Assembly (NCBI GenBank): GCA_910586225.1
Contig: CAJUIL010000002.1
Coordinates: 124,001 to 188,000 of the forward strand
DNA: 64,000 nt
DNA from: an uncultured Eubacterium sp.
Lineage (GTDB): Bacteria > Bacillota > Clostridia > Lachnospirales > Lachnospiraceae
Direction: 5' to 3'
The stretch's first letter is position 1. Each line of letters starts with the position of its first letter. Of the stretch, positions 49,869 to 58,757 are shown piece by piece. Made by a program: the position numbers and the translations under genes. Below the pieces are notes generated by a model that worked only from the letters and a program-made list of their open reading frames with translations, ran no database searches and was not told the DNA's origin.

Positions 49869-51101
49869 ATGGCTCACATAACAGCAAAGCAAAACAGACA
49901 TTCTGAAAAGAAATCTTCTCACACACAGCACGTATTTATCATAGGATGTAAAGGGATACCAGCAAAATACGGCGGTTTTGAAACCTTTGTGGACAAATTG
50001 ACCGAGTACCAGACGGATAAAAGCATCTGCTATCACGTAGCCTGCGCTGCAGAACGGGAGGACTATGACCGTGCGCAGTCTCGTTTCCGCTGTCATCGCG
50101 CGCAATGTGTCGTATTTGCTTGGCGGCAGATCGGGCCTGCGCGGGCGATTGCTTATGATATCGAAGCGCTGTGCTATTTTTTGCGCTATGCAGAAAAAAA
50201 GCGGATCCAGCATCCGGTTTTTTATGTACTGGCTTGCAGGATCGGCCCGTGGATCGGATGGCTCCGACGAAGGATCGACGCGCTGGGCGGACGGCTGCTT
50301 GTAAATCCGGACGGGCATGAGTTTTTGCGGGCAAAATGGAGCGCTCCGGTGCGCCGCTACTGGAAATATTCGGAGCGGCTGATGGTAAAGCGCGCAGGGC
50401 TTCTGGTTTGTGACAGCAAAAATATCGAAGCGTATATACAAAAAGAGTATGCAAGGTATCATCCTAAGACTACGTTTATAGCGTATGGTGCGCAGACGGA
50501 GCCTTCCAGTCTTGCGTCTGACGATGAAAGGCTGCTGGAATGGTATCATGAGCAGGGGGTGCAGGAAGGCGGCTACTATCTTGTGGTGGGGCGTTTTGTA
50601 CCGGAAAATAATTATGAAACGATGCTGCGCGAGTACAGTAAGTCTCACACGCACAGGCCGTTTGTGCTGATCACAGATGTCAGCGACGGCTTTTTGGAAA
50701 AACTCAGGCAAAAAACCGGATTTGACAAGGACGACCGGATACGTTTTGCCGGGACGGTCTATGACCAAGAGCTGCTGAAAAAGATCCGTGAGAACGCATA
50801 CGGGTATTTTCATGGGCATGAGGTCGGCGGAACGAATCCAAGCCTTTTGGAGGCGCTTGCGAGTACGCGGCTGAATTTGCTGCTGGATGTAGGATTTAAC
50901 AGAGAGGTGGCCAAAGACAGCGCTTTGTACTGGAGTAAGGAAGAGGGAAGCCTGGCGGCGCTGATCAACCGGGCGGACAGCCTGCCAGAGGAGGAGCTCC
51001 AGGACTACGGCACGCGTGCAAAGGAGCGGATACGAAGCTGCTATAGCTGGGAATCCATTACAGACAGATACGAACAAGTTTTTCATAACGCAGAGTTTTA
51101 G
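49869..51101 (+). CDS. DUF1972/GT4 glycosyltransferase (rhamnosyltransferase-like)
   Basis: A 410-residue cytoplasmic transferase. The N-terminal half (about 20-190) has the DUF1972 signature IIGCKGIPAKYGGFETFVDKL. The C-terminal half is GT4: YYLVVGRFVPENNYETML, IRFAGTVYD, AYGYFHGHEVGGTNPSLLEAL (the Glu-x7-Glu-like nucleotide-sugar motif). Relatives such as Streptococcus WchF/Cps2T add beta-1,4-rhamnose to lipid-linked sugars in capsule or wall-polysaccharide synthesis. It precedes glmS by 14 bases, linking amino-sugar supply with envelope synthesis. A weak GGTGGAG precedes the ATG. Confidence 0.88.
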   Translation: MAHITAKQNRHSEKKSSHTQHVFIIGCKGIPAKYGGFETFVDKLTEYQTDKSICYHVACAAEREDYDRAQSRFRCHRAQCVVFAWRQIGPARAIAYDIEALCYFLRYAEKKRIQHPVFYVLACRIGPWIGWLRRRIDALGGRLLVNPDGHEFLRAKWSAPVRRYWKYSERLMVKRAGLLVCDSKNIEAYIQKEYARYHPKTTFIAYGAQTEPSSLASDDERLLEWYHEQGVQEGGYYLVVGRFVPENNYETMLREYSKSHTHRPFVLITDVSDGFLEKLRQKTGFDKDDRIRFAGTVYDQELLKKIRENAYGYFHGHEVGGTNPSLLEALASTRLNLLLDVGFNREVAKDSALYWSKEEGSLAALINRADSLPEEELQDYGTRAKERIRSCYSWESITDRYEQVFHNAEF

Positions 51102-51115
51102 CAAAGGAGCATAAT

Positions 51116-52942
51116 ATGTGTGGAATAGTAGGTTATATCGGAAAAAAACAGGCTGCGCCGATCCTTTTGGACGGACTTTCCAAGCTGGAATACAGAGGCT
51201 ATGATTCCGCGGGGATGGCAGTTTTTGACGGTAAGAAGATCCGTGTGCAGAAAGCGGCCGGGCGTCTTAAGGTATTGGATGAACAGACGCGCGGCGGCAG
51301 CGCGATGCCGGGAACGATCGGTATTGGGCATACGAGATGGGCGACGCATGGCGCACCGAGTAATGAAAATGCACATCCGCATTACAATCAGGATGAGACA
51401 ATCGCGGTCGTGCATAATGGGATCATTGAAAATTACTTAAAACTGAAAAAGAAGCTGCAGAAAAAAGGCTTTGAGTTTCGATCGGAAACAGATACCGAGG
51501 TGCTTGCTATGCTGCTTGGCTATTATTACAAGGGCGATCCGTTAGAGGCCATCGTAAAGGTCATGCAGCGTGTAGAGGGTTCTTATGCGCTGGGCATTAT
51601 TTTCGCGGATCACCCGGACTTGGTATATTCGGTGCGAAAAGACAGTCCGCTGATCGTGGGGCAGAATGAGGGCGGTACTTTGATCGCGTCGGATGTGCCT
51701 GCGGTGCTGAAATATACGCGGGAAGTTTATTTTATCCAGAACGAAGAAATCGCGGTGCTGTCTAGGGATTCCGTCAGCTTTTACAATATCGACGGCGAGG
51801 AGATAGAAAAAGAGCCGAAAAAAATAGAGTGGGATATCAACGCCGCGGAAAAAGGCGGCTATGAGCATTTTATGCTGAAAGAAATGTACGAACAGCCTAA
51901 GACCGTCAGTGATACATTAAATCCGCGTATCAAGGACGGAAGGATCGTCATCGAAGAGCTTGGCATGAGCGACGAAGAAATCCGGGCGCTGCGCAAGATC
52001 CATATTGTAGCGTGCGGCTCGGCCTACCATACGGGGATTACTGGGAAATATGTGTTCGAGGGCTTGGCGCGTATCCCGGTCGAGGTGGATCTGGCGAGTG
52101 AGTTCCGTTATCGGGATCCGATCATTGAGGAGCATACGCTGATCATTATTATCAGCCAGTCCGGGGAAACAGCGGATTCTCTTGCGGCGCTGCGGGAAGC
52201 AAAAAAACGGGGTGCGCTGACGCTTGGTATTGTCAATGTCGTCGGCAGCTCGATCGCCAGAGAGGCGGACCGCGTGATGTACACTTGGGCCGGGCCGGAG
52301 ATTGCGGTTGCGACGACAAAGGCTTATTCGGCGCAGCTGATCGCCGAATATCTGCTTGCGATAAAGTTTGCCCATATTCGGGGAAAGATGAGCGACGACG
52401 CGTGCGCTTCCATGATTAAGGACCTGAAAGCGATTCCTGCACAGATACAAATGCTGTTAGCAAATAAAGAGAATATCCAGCGCTTTGCAAACCGCTATCT
52501 TGCGGCCCGCGACGTATTTTTTATCGGAAGGGGCATTGACCACGCGATCTCTCTGGAAGGCTCGCTAAAGCTCAAGGAGATTTCCTATATCCATTCTGAA
52601 GCCTATGCGGCCGGGGAATTAAAACACGGAACGATTTCCCTGATCGAAGAAGGGACGCTTGTGACTGCTGTTGTGACACAGGAGGAGCTGTATAAAAAGG
52701 TACTCAGCAATATCGTAGAGGTACGTACACGCGGGGCGTTTGTTATGGCGGTAACGAACGAGGACAACACGGAAATAGAAAAAACGGCGGATTATGTCGT
52801 GTATATTCCAAAGACGAACCGTTATTTTACAAATTCGCTGGCAATTATCCCGCTGCAGCTGTTTAGCTATTATGTGTCTGTTGGAAAAGGGCTGGATGTG
52901 GATAAGCCGAGAAACTTGGCGAAATCCGTGACGGTGGAATAA
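51116..52942 (+). CDS. glmS: Glutamine-fructose-6-phosphate aminotransferase (isomerising)
   Basis: Makes glucosamine-6-phosphate from fructose-6-phosphate and glutamine, the first step to UDP-GlcNAc. The 608 residues are full length. The class II glutaminase domain starts with the mature nucleophile Cys2 (MCGIVGYIG) and has RGYDSAGMA and IGHTRWATHG. Two SIS domains (about 285-600) show HIVACGSAYHTG, IIISQSGETADSL and GRGIDHAISLEGSLKLKE, with the C-terminal DKPRNLAKSVTVE. GCAAAGGAG precedes the ATG. Upstream is coding sequence of the glycosyltransferase; there is no room for the glmS ribozyme known from Bacillus. Confidence 0.97.
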   Translation: MCGIVGYIGKKQAAPILLDGLSKLEYRGYDSAGMAVFDGKKIRVQKAAGRLKVLDEQTRGGSAMPGTIGIGHTRWATHGAPSNENAHPHYNQDETIAVVHNGIIENYLKLKKKLQKKGFEFRSETDTEVLAMLLGYYYKGDPLEAIVKVMQRVEGSYALGIIFADHPDLVYSVRKDSPLIVGQNEGGTLIASDVPAVLKYTREVYFIQNEEIAVLSRDSVSFYNIDGEEIEKEPKKIEWDINAAEKGGYEHFMLKEMYEQPKTVSDTLNPRIKDGRIVIEELGMSDEEIRALRKIHIVACGSAYHTGITGKYVFEGLARIPVEVDLASEFRYRDPIIEEHTLIIIISQSGETADSLAALREAKKRGALTLGIVNVVGSSIAREADRVMYTWAGPEIAVATTKAYSAQLIAEYLLAIKFAHIRGKMSDDACASMIKDLKAIPAQIQMLLANKENIQRFANRYLAARDVFFIGRGIDHAISLEGSLKLKEISYIHSEAYAAGELKHGTISLIEEGTLVTAVVTQEELYKKVLSNIVEVRTRGAFVMAVTNEDNTEIEKTADYVVYIPKTNRYFTNSLAIIPLQLFSYYVSVGKGLDVDKPRNLAKSVTVE

Positions 52943-52948
52943 GCAGTC

Positions 52949-52975
52949 GGCAGCAGTCGGATTCTGGCTGCTGCC
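52949..52975 (+). terminator. Possible terminator after glmS
   Basis: GGCAGCAG (52949-52956) pairs with CTGCTGCC (52968-52975), followed only by TTTGC, so termination may be partial. Confidence 0.5.
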
Positions 52976-53001
52976 TTTGCAAAAGGAAGAGGAGGATTTT
53001 T

Positions 53002-55167
53002 ATGAGAAGAAGGAAAAAGCTGCTGTGCTTGCTGTGCGCGCTTGCGGTATTGCTTCCGTCGTCGGTGTCTGGCGCGCTTATACAGACAAGGGCGGATACG
53101 TCTGCGCTTGCGGCAAGCTATAATACGAATCTGAATTATATCGCCTATGCCACAGAGGTCGAAGATCAGGCGCAGAGCAGCTATTGCTGGGCGTATATGG
53201 CGGATGCGGTTTTGGAGTCTTATTTATTAAAATCATCTGCTGTATCGCAGGTCGACCTGAGCGAGTGGGATATGATCAACCAGCTTGCCAGCGGTTCGTA
53301 TGCGTTTTCGGATCTGTATACTGGGGGCAGCTACCGGCAGGCGGTTGCTTACTGGACAAGGGGAAGCCTGTATGGGCCAAGGAGGGAGTCAGATTCTGGT
53401 CTGACGGATTATTATGTGAGTGAAACGGTGGATCTTGGCAGATACCAGCGGGAAAACGAACAGAGCAAACGCAATTACATACAAAATATTAAAAACCTGG
53501 TCGTGTCCTGCGGCTCAGCCGGAGTCAGCGTTTATTTTACGGCGCAGGACCGCGCGCTGACGACGCGGGATGGTGCGTATTATTATCCACAGGAAGCAAG
53601 CCCTGGTGTTAACCATGGTGTGACAGTCGTGGGCTGGGACGATAATTTTGCTCCGCAGTGGTTTTATAACGGCCTGACCACGCCGCGCCAGCCGCAGAAT
53701 AAAGGCGCGTTTCTTGTAAAAAATAGCTGGGGCAAATATGACACGAGCAGCATTGGCGGCAATACGGGCTATTATTGGATATCGTATGACAATTATTTCC
53801 AGGATGCGTTTGCGGTTACAAGAGTTACGGAACGTTCAAAGCTGTATGACCGTATTTATGAGACGGATTACCGGGGGCTGTATGATTATGCGCCTGGAAA
53901 CAGCTTCAGCCAGTCATATCAGCTGTACGGCGGCAGCCAGTGGCTTACTGGCCTGGCTACTTATGTACGGGCAGGGGCAAATTACCGCTTTTTCCTGAAC
54001 GGACAGGAGCTGTCAGGGTGCGGCGGTACGATGGCGCAGAGCGGCTACCATACGTTCCAGCTATCGAATCCGGTTCTTGTGACGGGCACGCTGGAGCTGC
54101 GCGCGGAAGTTATAAGCAGCGAAGATGCGGTGCCGTTAGCGTGTTCGGCAAACAGCCATGAGGCAGATGGCGGTAATGTATGCCTGAAAGCATTTACGAA
54201 ATCACAGTGGTCCAATACGACGAATCCGGGCTGGAGCTGGAATCCGGGTTCGACAGTGTCGGGCGTTACCGGAGTGACGATGACACCGCAGGACTGCAGC
54301 GTGATGCAGGGGACAAGCCGCGTCTTTACGGCAAAGGTGTTAGGAAGCGGTCTGCCGTCTCAGCGTATTAACTGGCAGATCAGCGGCGCCAGCTCACCAT
54401 ATACGAGGATCAGCGAGAACGGCGTTTTGTATGTCGCAGCTGACGAAGGCTCCGCGGCAATTTATGTATATGCGAACGCGTACGCGGATTCCGCGCACAG
54501 CGCAGCCGCCAGAGTGGAAATATTAAAATCCGGCAGCCAGGATCCGGGGACAGGCAATAGCGGTTCCAGCAGCAATGGCACAAATATTAACGGTACGCCG
54601 GGCACCGGGACATCCGGCAGTCAAAATCCGGTCACGGGCACGCCGATCACGGGGACTCCGTCTGAGAACGATCCAGACGCGTCGACAGATGCGCCGTCGA
54701 ACATTAACGGCAGCAAGGGAGACGACCCGAACGAGATCCATACAACGGTGCGTGTAGGGACAGTGGATAAGGGCGTTTATTCCATCTGGGAGGACGGAAC
54801 GGCGCAGTATACAAAATGCGTGGCACCGAACCGCGTCAGCGTCAGTATTCCGGCAAGCGTTAAGGTCGGCGGGGAGAAGTATGAAGTTACCGTGCTGGAT
54901 CAAGGGTGTATGCGCGGACATAAGAAGGCTGCCGCTGTAACAATCGGGGTGAATGTTGCCCAGATTGAGGAAGAGGCGTTTTATAACTGTAAAAAGCTGA
55001 AAAAGGTAAAGATCAAATCTGAGCAGATAGAGTATATTGGAGAGGATGCTTTCCGTGGGATCGCAGCAAATGCGGTTATTTATGTGCCGCGGAGCTGTCT
55101 GGAGGATTACCGGTTGATGGTGCGTGAGTCTGGTAATTCGAAAGTGCGGGTGAAGGCTTATAATTAG
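53002..55167 (+). CDS. Secreted papain-like (C1) cysteine protease with lectin-like and LRR regions
   Basis: A 721-residue secreted protein. Signal peptide about 1-30 (RRRKKLLCLLCALAVLLPSS). C1 peptidase domain (about 45-275): Cys62 in SSYCWAYM, His205 in VNHGVTVVGWDDN and Asn241 in VKNSWG form the triad. A lectin-like beta domain (about 290-395) follows, then a Big2/Ig-like segment (about 420-505), a Ser/Gly/Thr-rich spacer (about 510-575) and a BspA-type leucine-rich segment (AAAVTIGVNVAQIEEEAFYN). The architecture is typical of gut Lachnospiraceae surface proteases. No LPXTG is seen, so the protein is likely released or bound through its repeat region. The substrate is unknown. Confidence 0.85.
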   Translation: MRRRKKLLCLLCALAVLLPSSVSGALIQTRADTSALAASYNTNLNYIAYATEVEDQAQSSYCWAYMADAVLESYLLKSSAVSQVDLSEWDMINQLASGSYAFSDLYTGGSYRQAVAYWTRGSLYGPRRESDSGLTDYYVSETVDLGRYQRENEQSKRNYIQNIKNLVVSCGSAGVSVYFTAQDRALTTRDGAYYYPQEASPGVNHGVTVVGWDDNFAPQWFYNGLTTPRQPQNKGAFLVKNSWGKYDTSSIGGNTGYYWISYDNYFQDAFAVTRVTERSKLYDRIYETDYRGLYDYAPGNSFSQSYQLYGGSQWLTGLATYVRAGANYRFFLNGQELSGCGGTMAQSGYHTFQLSNPVLVTGTLELRAEVISSEDAVPLACSANSHEADGGNVCLKAFTKSQWSNTTNPGWSWNPGSTVSGVTGVTMTPQDCSVMQGTSRVFTAKVLGSGLPSQRINWQISGASSPYTRISENGVLYVAADEGSAAIYVYANAYADSAHSAAARVEILKSGSQDPGTGNSGSSSNGTNINGTPGTGTSGSQNPVTGTPITGTPSENDPDASTDAPSNINGSKGDDPNEIHTTVRVGTVDKGVYSIWEDGTAQYTKCVAPNRVSVSIPASVKVGGEKYEVTVLDQGCMRGHKKAAAVTIGVNVAQIEEEAFYNCKKLKKVKIKSEQIEYIGEDAFRGIAANAVIYVPRSCLEDYRLMVRESGNSKVRVKAYN

Positions 55168-55205
55168 TAGAAGTAAATAAAGGCTGGAAAGCAGGATTTG
55201 TGGAT

Positions 55206-55246
55206 CGCAGCAGGCCCGTAGGATGGGGCTGCTGCGGTTTGCTTTT
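55206..55246 (+). terminator. Terminator after the papain-like protease gene
   Basis: CGCAGCAGGCCC pairs with GGGGCTGCTGCG, followed by GTTTGCTTTT. The 272-base gap to the HtrA gene holds this plus AT-rich DNA with no clear promoter. Confidence 0.8.
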
Positions 55247-55439
55247 ATAAAGGCTTCTTGACCATGCGTCACAAAAAAGACATACAAATTCACGATTTCA
55301 TACGTATTTCATCACAAAACAAACACAATTTCAAGGTAAACTGCTACTTGTAAACAACGAACAGCCAATTTCATCCAAACAAAATACGGATGAGCACACA
55401 TATAGAAGCATGAGGGAAAACAGAAAGGAGCTAATCATT

Positions 55440-57254
55440 ATGGAAAACAACACAAACAACACCAACAATACAAATAGCACGAACAATACAAATGAAACAG
55501 TGAATCAGACAACAGTGAATGAAACTGCCAGCACATCGAACGGACAGCAGGAGTCCAGCTCTACGTACAGCTACAGCTATTTGGGCCAGGAGCAGAAGAA
55601 TCCGAATAATATTTGGCGTGCAGACGAAAATACCGCAGACGCTTATACAAGCGGTGGTACCAATAATAGTAGTGCATACGGCAGCAGTACGCAGGCAGGT
55701 GCAGACAGCGCTTATAGCTATACGCAGGGAAATACAGGCGGTACGTATTACGGTACACAGACAGGCGCGGGCGGTATGTATGGCAGCGCGCAGACAGGTA
55801 CAGACAATGCTTATAACAATACACAGGCAGGTACAAACGGTTCGTATGGCAGCGCCCAGTATACGACAGGGAACAATGCGCAGAATGGTACGGACAATGC
55901 ATACAGTAATATTTACGGCAATCCGGACAGCCAGGGACAGGCAGGCTGGACTACGTATACAAATGCCAAACAGCAGAAGAAAGAGGAGCGTGCCAAAAAG
56001 CGGGCGGCTAAAAAGGCAAACGCTGGCGCGGGCAGCGGCAGCTTTGGCATCAAGCTTGCTAAATGCGCATCGATTGCTCTTGTGTTCGGCCTTGTGGCAG
56101 GCACTGGCTTTGAAGGCTCCAGTTATGTAGCGGGCAGGCTGCTTGGCACGGATGAGAGGCAGGCCAATATTTCGGCGGACAGCAAGGAGGAAAAAGAAGT
56201 ATTCAGCGGCAGCAGTACGAAGAATACCACGCCGTTGACAGCAACCACGACCAGCACGGGCGACGTATCCGCGATCGTAGAAGAATGTATGCCGTCTATC
56301 GTGGCAATTACAAACCTGAGCGAAAAACAGCTCCAGAACTGGTTTGGGCAGGTGCAGAGAGTAGAGGTGCCGAGCGCAGGCAGCGGCATTATTGTAAGCG
56401 AGGATGAGGAAAGCTTATATATCGCGACGAACAACCATGTAGTAGAATCTGCTACAACGCTGACGATCCGCTTCTGTGATGACAAGACTGCGACAGCAGA
56501 GATCCAGGGTACGGATCCAACGACAGACCTGGCGGTTGTCCGTGTGAAGAAATCCGATATTGACGCAGATACGTTATCTGCAATCAAGGTAGCAACACTG
56601 GGCGATTCAGATAAGATCAAAGTTGGTTCACAGGCAATCGCGATCGGCAATGCACTTGGCTACGGACAGTCCGTAACCGTTGGCTATATCAGCGCGCTGG
56701 AGCGTGAGGTCACAACACAGGATGAAGCAACCGGAACAAACTATACAAACAATTTAATTCAGACGGATGCGGCGATCAATCCTGGCAACAGCGGCGGCGC
56801 CCTGTTAAACAGCAGCGGTGAAGTGATCGGTATCAATTCATCCAAATACAGCGATACGACAGTAGAAGGCATGGGCTTCGCGATCCCGGCGAACACGGCA
56901 AAGATGATCGTTGAAGATCTGATCACGAAAAAAGCGGTATCGCAGGATAAAGCAGCTTATCTGGGGATCCAGGTGGAAAATGTACCTTCGGAAATATCCG
57001 AGACTTACAATATGCCAAGAGGCGCCTTTGTTAAGGAGGTATTCCGTGGAACAGCAGCAGAACAGTACGGCCTGCGGGCAGGGGATATCATTACAAAATT
57101 TGACGGCAGAGATATCCAGTCCAGGGAAGCGCTGATCGGCAGGCTTGCATATTATGAAGCAGGCACACAGGTGGATGTTGTCGTTCAGCGTCCGTCACAG
57201 AACGGCTATGAAGAAACTACGATCTCGGTCGTACTCGGAAAGCAGGAATCTTAA
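55440..57254 (+). CDS. HtrA/DegP-type serine protease with PDZ domain
   Basis: A 604-residue membrane-anchored protease. Residues 1-190 are Asn/Thr/Gly/Tyr-rich repeats (MENNTNNTNNTNSTNN, then QTGTDNAYNNTQAGTNG-like units) on the cytoplasmic side, ahead of a Lys-rich stretch and one membrane helix (about 200-220). The outside trypsin-like domain has His333 in TNNHVV, Asp363 in TTDLAVV and Ser451 in NPGNSGGALLNS; a PDZ domain (about 505-590) with YLGIQVEN and YGLRAGDIITKFDG follows. Members degrade or refold misfolded secreted proteins. The start at 55440 has AAAGGAGC; an earlier ATG at 55410 does not. The long repetitive N-terminus is unusual. Confidence 0.93.
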   Translation: MENNTNNTNNTNSTNNTNETVNQTTVNETASTSNGQQESSSTYSYSYLGQEQKNPNNIWRADENTADAYTSGGTNNSSAYGSSTQAGADSAYSYTQGNTGGTYYGTQTGAGGMYGSAQTGTDNAYNNTQAGTNGSYGSAQYTTGNNAQNGTDNAYSNIYGNPDSQGQAGWTTYTNAKQQKKEERAKKRAAKKANAGAGSGSFGIKLAKCASIALVFGLVAGTGFEGSSYVAGRLLGTDERQANISADSKEEKEVFSGSSTKNTTPLTATTTSTGDVSAIVEECMPSIVAITNLSEKQLQNWFGQVQRVEVPSAGSGIIVSEDEESLYIATNNHVVESATTLTIRFCDDKTATAEIQGTDPTTDLAVVRVKKSDIDADTLSAIKVATLGDSDKIKVGSQAIAIGNALGYGQSVTVGYISALEREVTTQDEATGTNYTNNLIQTDAAINPGNSGGALLNSSGEVIGINSSKYSDTTVEGMGFAIPANTAKMIVEDLITKKAVSQDKAAYLGIQVENVPSEISETYNMPRGAFVKEVFRGTAAEQYGLRAGDIITKFDGRDIQSREALIGRLAYYEAGTQVDVVVQRPSQNGYEETTISVVLGKQES

Positions 57255-58591
57255 GCTGACGTATTTGTATGATCTGCTGTCAGCCTCCGGTAAAAGCAGA
57301 TAGAAATCCCTGTTCCGATGCACCATCCGACAGGCCAGGCGCACCAGATGCCTACAGCCGCATGAAGCATACCGGAAAACAGAAATGCCAGCGCCACCCG
57401 CAGCACCAGGTCGGAAAAGGTTGCTGCCATAAATGCCCGCATAGCGCCGGCGCCGCGCAATATTCCGTCAGCGATCAGCTTGATGGATATTACGAAGTAA
57501 AACGGCGATAGGATCTGAAGGAATTGCTGTCCGGTATGCAGCGCTTGGGCGGAGGTGGCATCCATAAATAAAAGCAGCAGATATTTTCCGAAGCAAACAT
57601 AAAGCACACAAAGCGGGATACAAAGCATCCATACGAGCCTTGTCCCGGCATAAAAGCCGTCACGGACGCGCGGATATTTCCCAGCGCCGATATTTTGAGC
57701 AGAAAAATTGGACATTCCGTTGCCAATCGTAGTAAAAGATGTGATCACCAGATTGTTCAGCTTTACGGCAGCGGAATATCCGGCGGCGGTGCTGACGCCA
57801 AAGCCATTGATGCAGCCTTGTATCATCATATTTCCAACCGAGATGAAAGACTGCTGTAAAATGCTTGGGATAGCGATCACAGACAGCTTTTTCAGCATAC
57901 TCCAGGAAAAAATGGAGATACCGGAGTCTGCCGGGATCTTGGCCAGCCGTTTTAATACAAGCAGCATGGAGCAAATGCAGCTGACGCCCTGACACAAAAA
58001 GGTCGCCCATGCGACGCCGGCGATCCCCATGGCAAAAGTATGTACAAATAAAAAATCAACGGCAATATTGGCTGTAGAAGAAAAAGCCAGAAACAGAAAC
58101 GGTGTTCTGGAATCCCCCAGCGCCGAAAAGATACCTGTGGCAATGTTGTAAAAAAATAAAAACGGAAGCCCCAGAATATAAATATTTAAATACAATGCAG
58201 AGTCCTGCAGGATTTCATCCTGCGTTTTCATCAGCCTGAGCATACCATCACAGGCAAAAAATCCAAAAGCCATTAAAGCAGCGCAGAGCACAGCGCTGGC
58301 AGTCAGAGCAGTATAAACAGAAGTTTTCAGCCCATTATAGTCCTTTGAGCCGAACAGCTGCGAAACGATAACGGAGCAGCCCATATTGCAGCCAAACGCG
58401 AAGGCGATAAAAACGAGCGTAATATTATAGCTGTTGCCGACGGCTGCGAGGGCATTTTCTCCGATCAATCTTCCGGCTATGAAAGAATCCGCAATATTAT
58501 ACAGCTGTTGGAAGAGAATGCTTCCGAACATCGGCAGACAGAAGGCCCAGAGTACCTTCTGCGGGTTTCCGACGGTTAAATCCTGATTCAT
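57251..58591 (-). CDS. MATE-family multidrug/metabolite exporter
   Basis: A 446-residue membrane protein with twelve helices in two six-helix halves (each beginning with the MATE pattern, VLWAFCLPMFGSILFQQLYNIADSF and its second-half counterpart IAIPSILQQSFISVGNM). It exchanges cations for substrates. The stop codon shares TTAA with the convergent HtrA gene stop (4-base overlap). The divergent LysR gene probably controls it. AAAGGAGG precedes the ATG. Confidence 0.94.
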   Translation of the reverse strand: MNQDLTVGNPQKVLWAFCLPMFGSILFQQLYNIADSFIAGRLIGENALAAVGNSYNITLVFIAFAFGCNMGCSVIVSQLFGSKDYNGLKTSVYTALTASAVLCAALMAFGFFACDGMLRLMKTQDEILQDSALYLNIYILGLPFLFFYNIATGIFSALGDSRTPFLFLAFSSTANIAVDFLFVHTFAMGIAGVAWATFLCQGVSCICSMLLVLKRLAKIPADSGISIFSWSMLKKLSVIAIPSILQQSFISVGNMMIQGCINGFGVSTAAGYSAAVKLNNLVITSFTTIGNGMSNFSAQNIGAGKYPRVRDGFYAGTRLVWMLCIPLCVLYVCFGKYLLLLFMDATSAQALHTGQQFLQILSPFYFVISIKLIADGILRGAGAMRAFMAATFSDLVLRVALAFLFSGMLHAAVGIWCAWPVGWCIGTGISICFYRRLTADHTNTSA

Positions 58592-58626
58592 TAATGATTT
58601 CCTCCTTTACATACGTTTGAATCCGT

Positions 58627-58655
58627 ATTATAATACAGTCCAACTGATATTTAAA
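58627..58655 (-). promoter_or_regulatory. Promoter for the MATE gene
   Basis: On the minus strand TTTAAA (58650-58655), 17-base spacer, perfect TATAAT (58627-58632), lying inside the palindrome GTATTATAATAC. The LysR regulator may bind here. Confidence 0.55.
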
Positions 58656-58757
58656 ATATATAGATTGTATGGTTGATATATAAAAAATATATATTTTAGC
58701 GCTCTTTTTGTCATATCAATGTTTGGATCAAGCAGGGATTGGAGAAGTTGTATACCG

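Noticed and set aside
49854..51104. Long open frame on the minus strand opposite the glycosyltransferase
   Set aside because: Composition is Arg/Pro/Ser-rich with no domain and the sense strand has clear DUF1972/GT4 motifs, so it is a shadow frame.
50900..51115. glmS ribozyme upstream of glmS
   Set aside because: This stretch codes for the glycosyltransferase C-terminus and only 14 bases separate the genes; no ribozyme core was seen.
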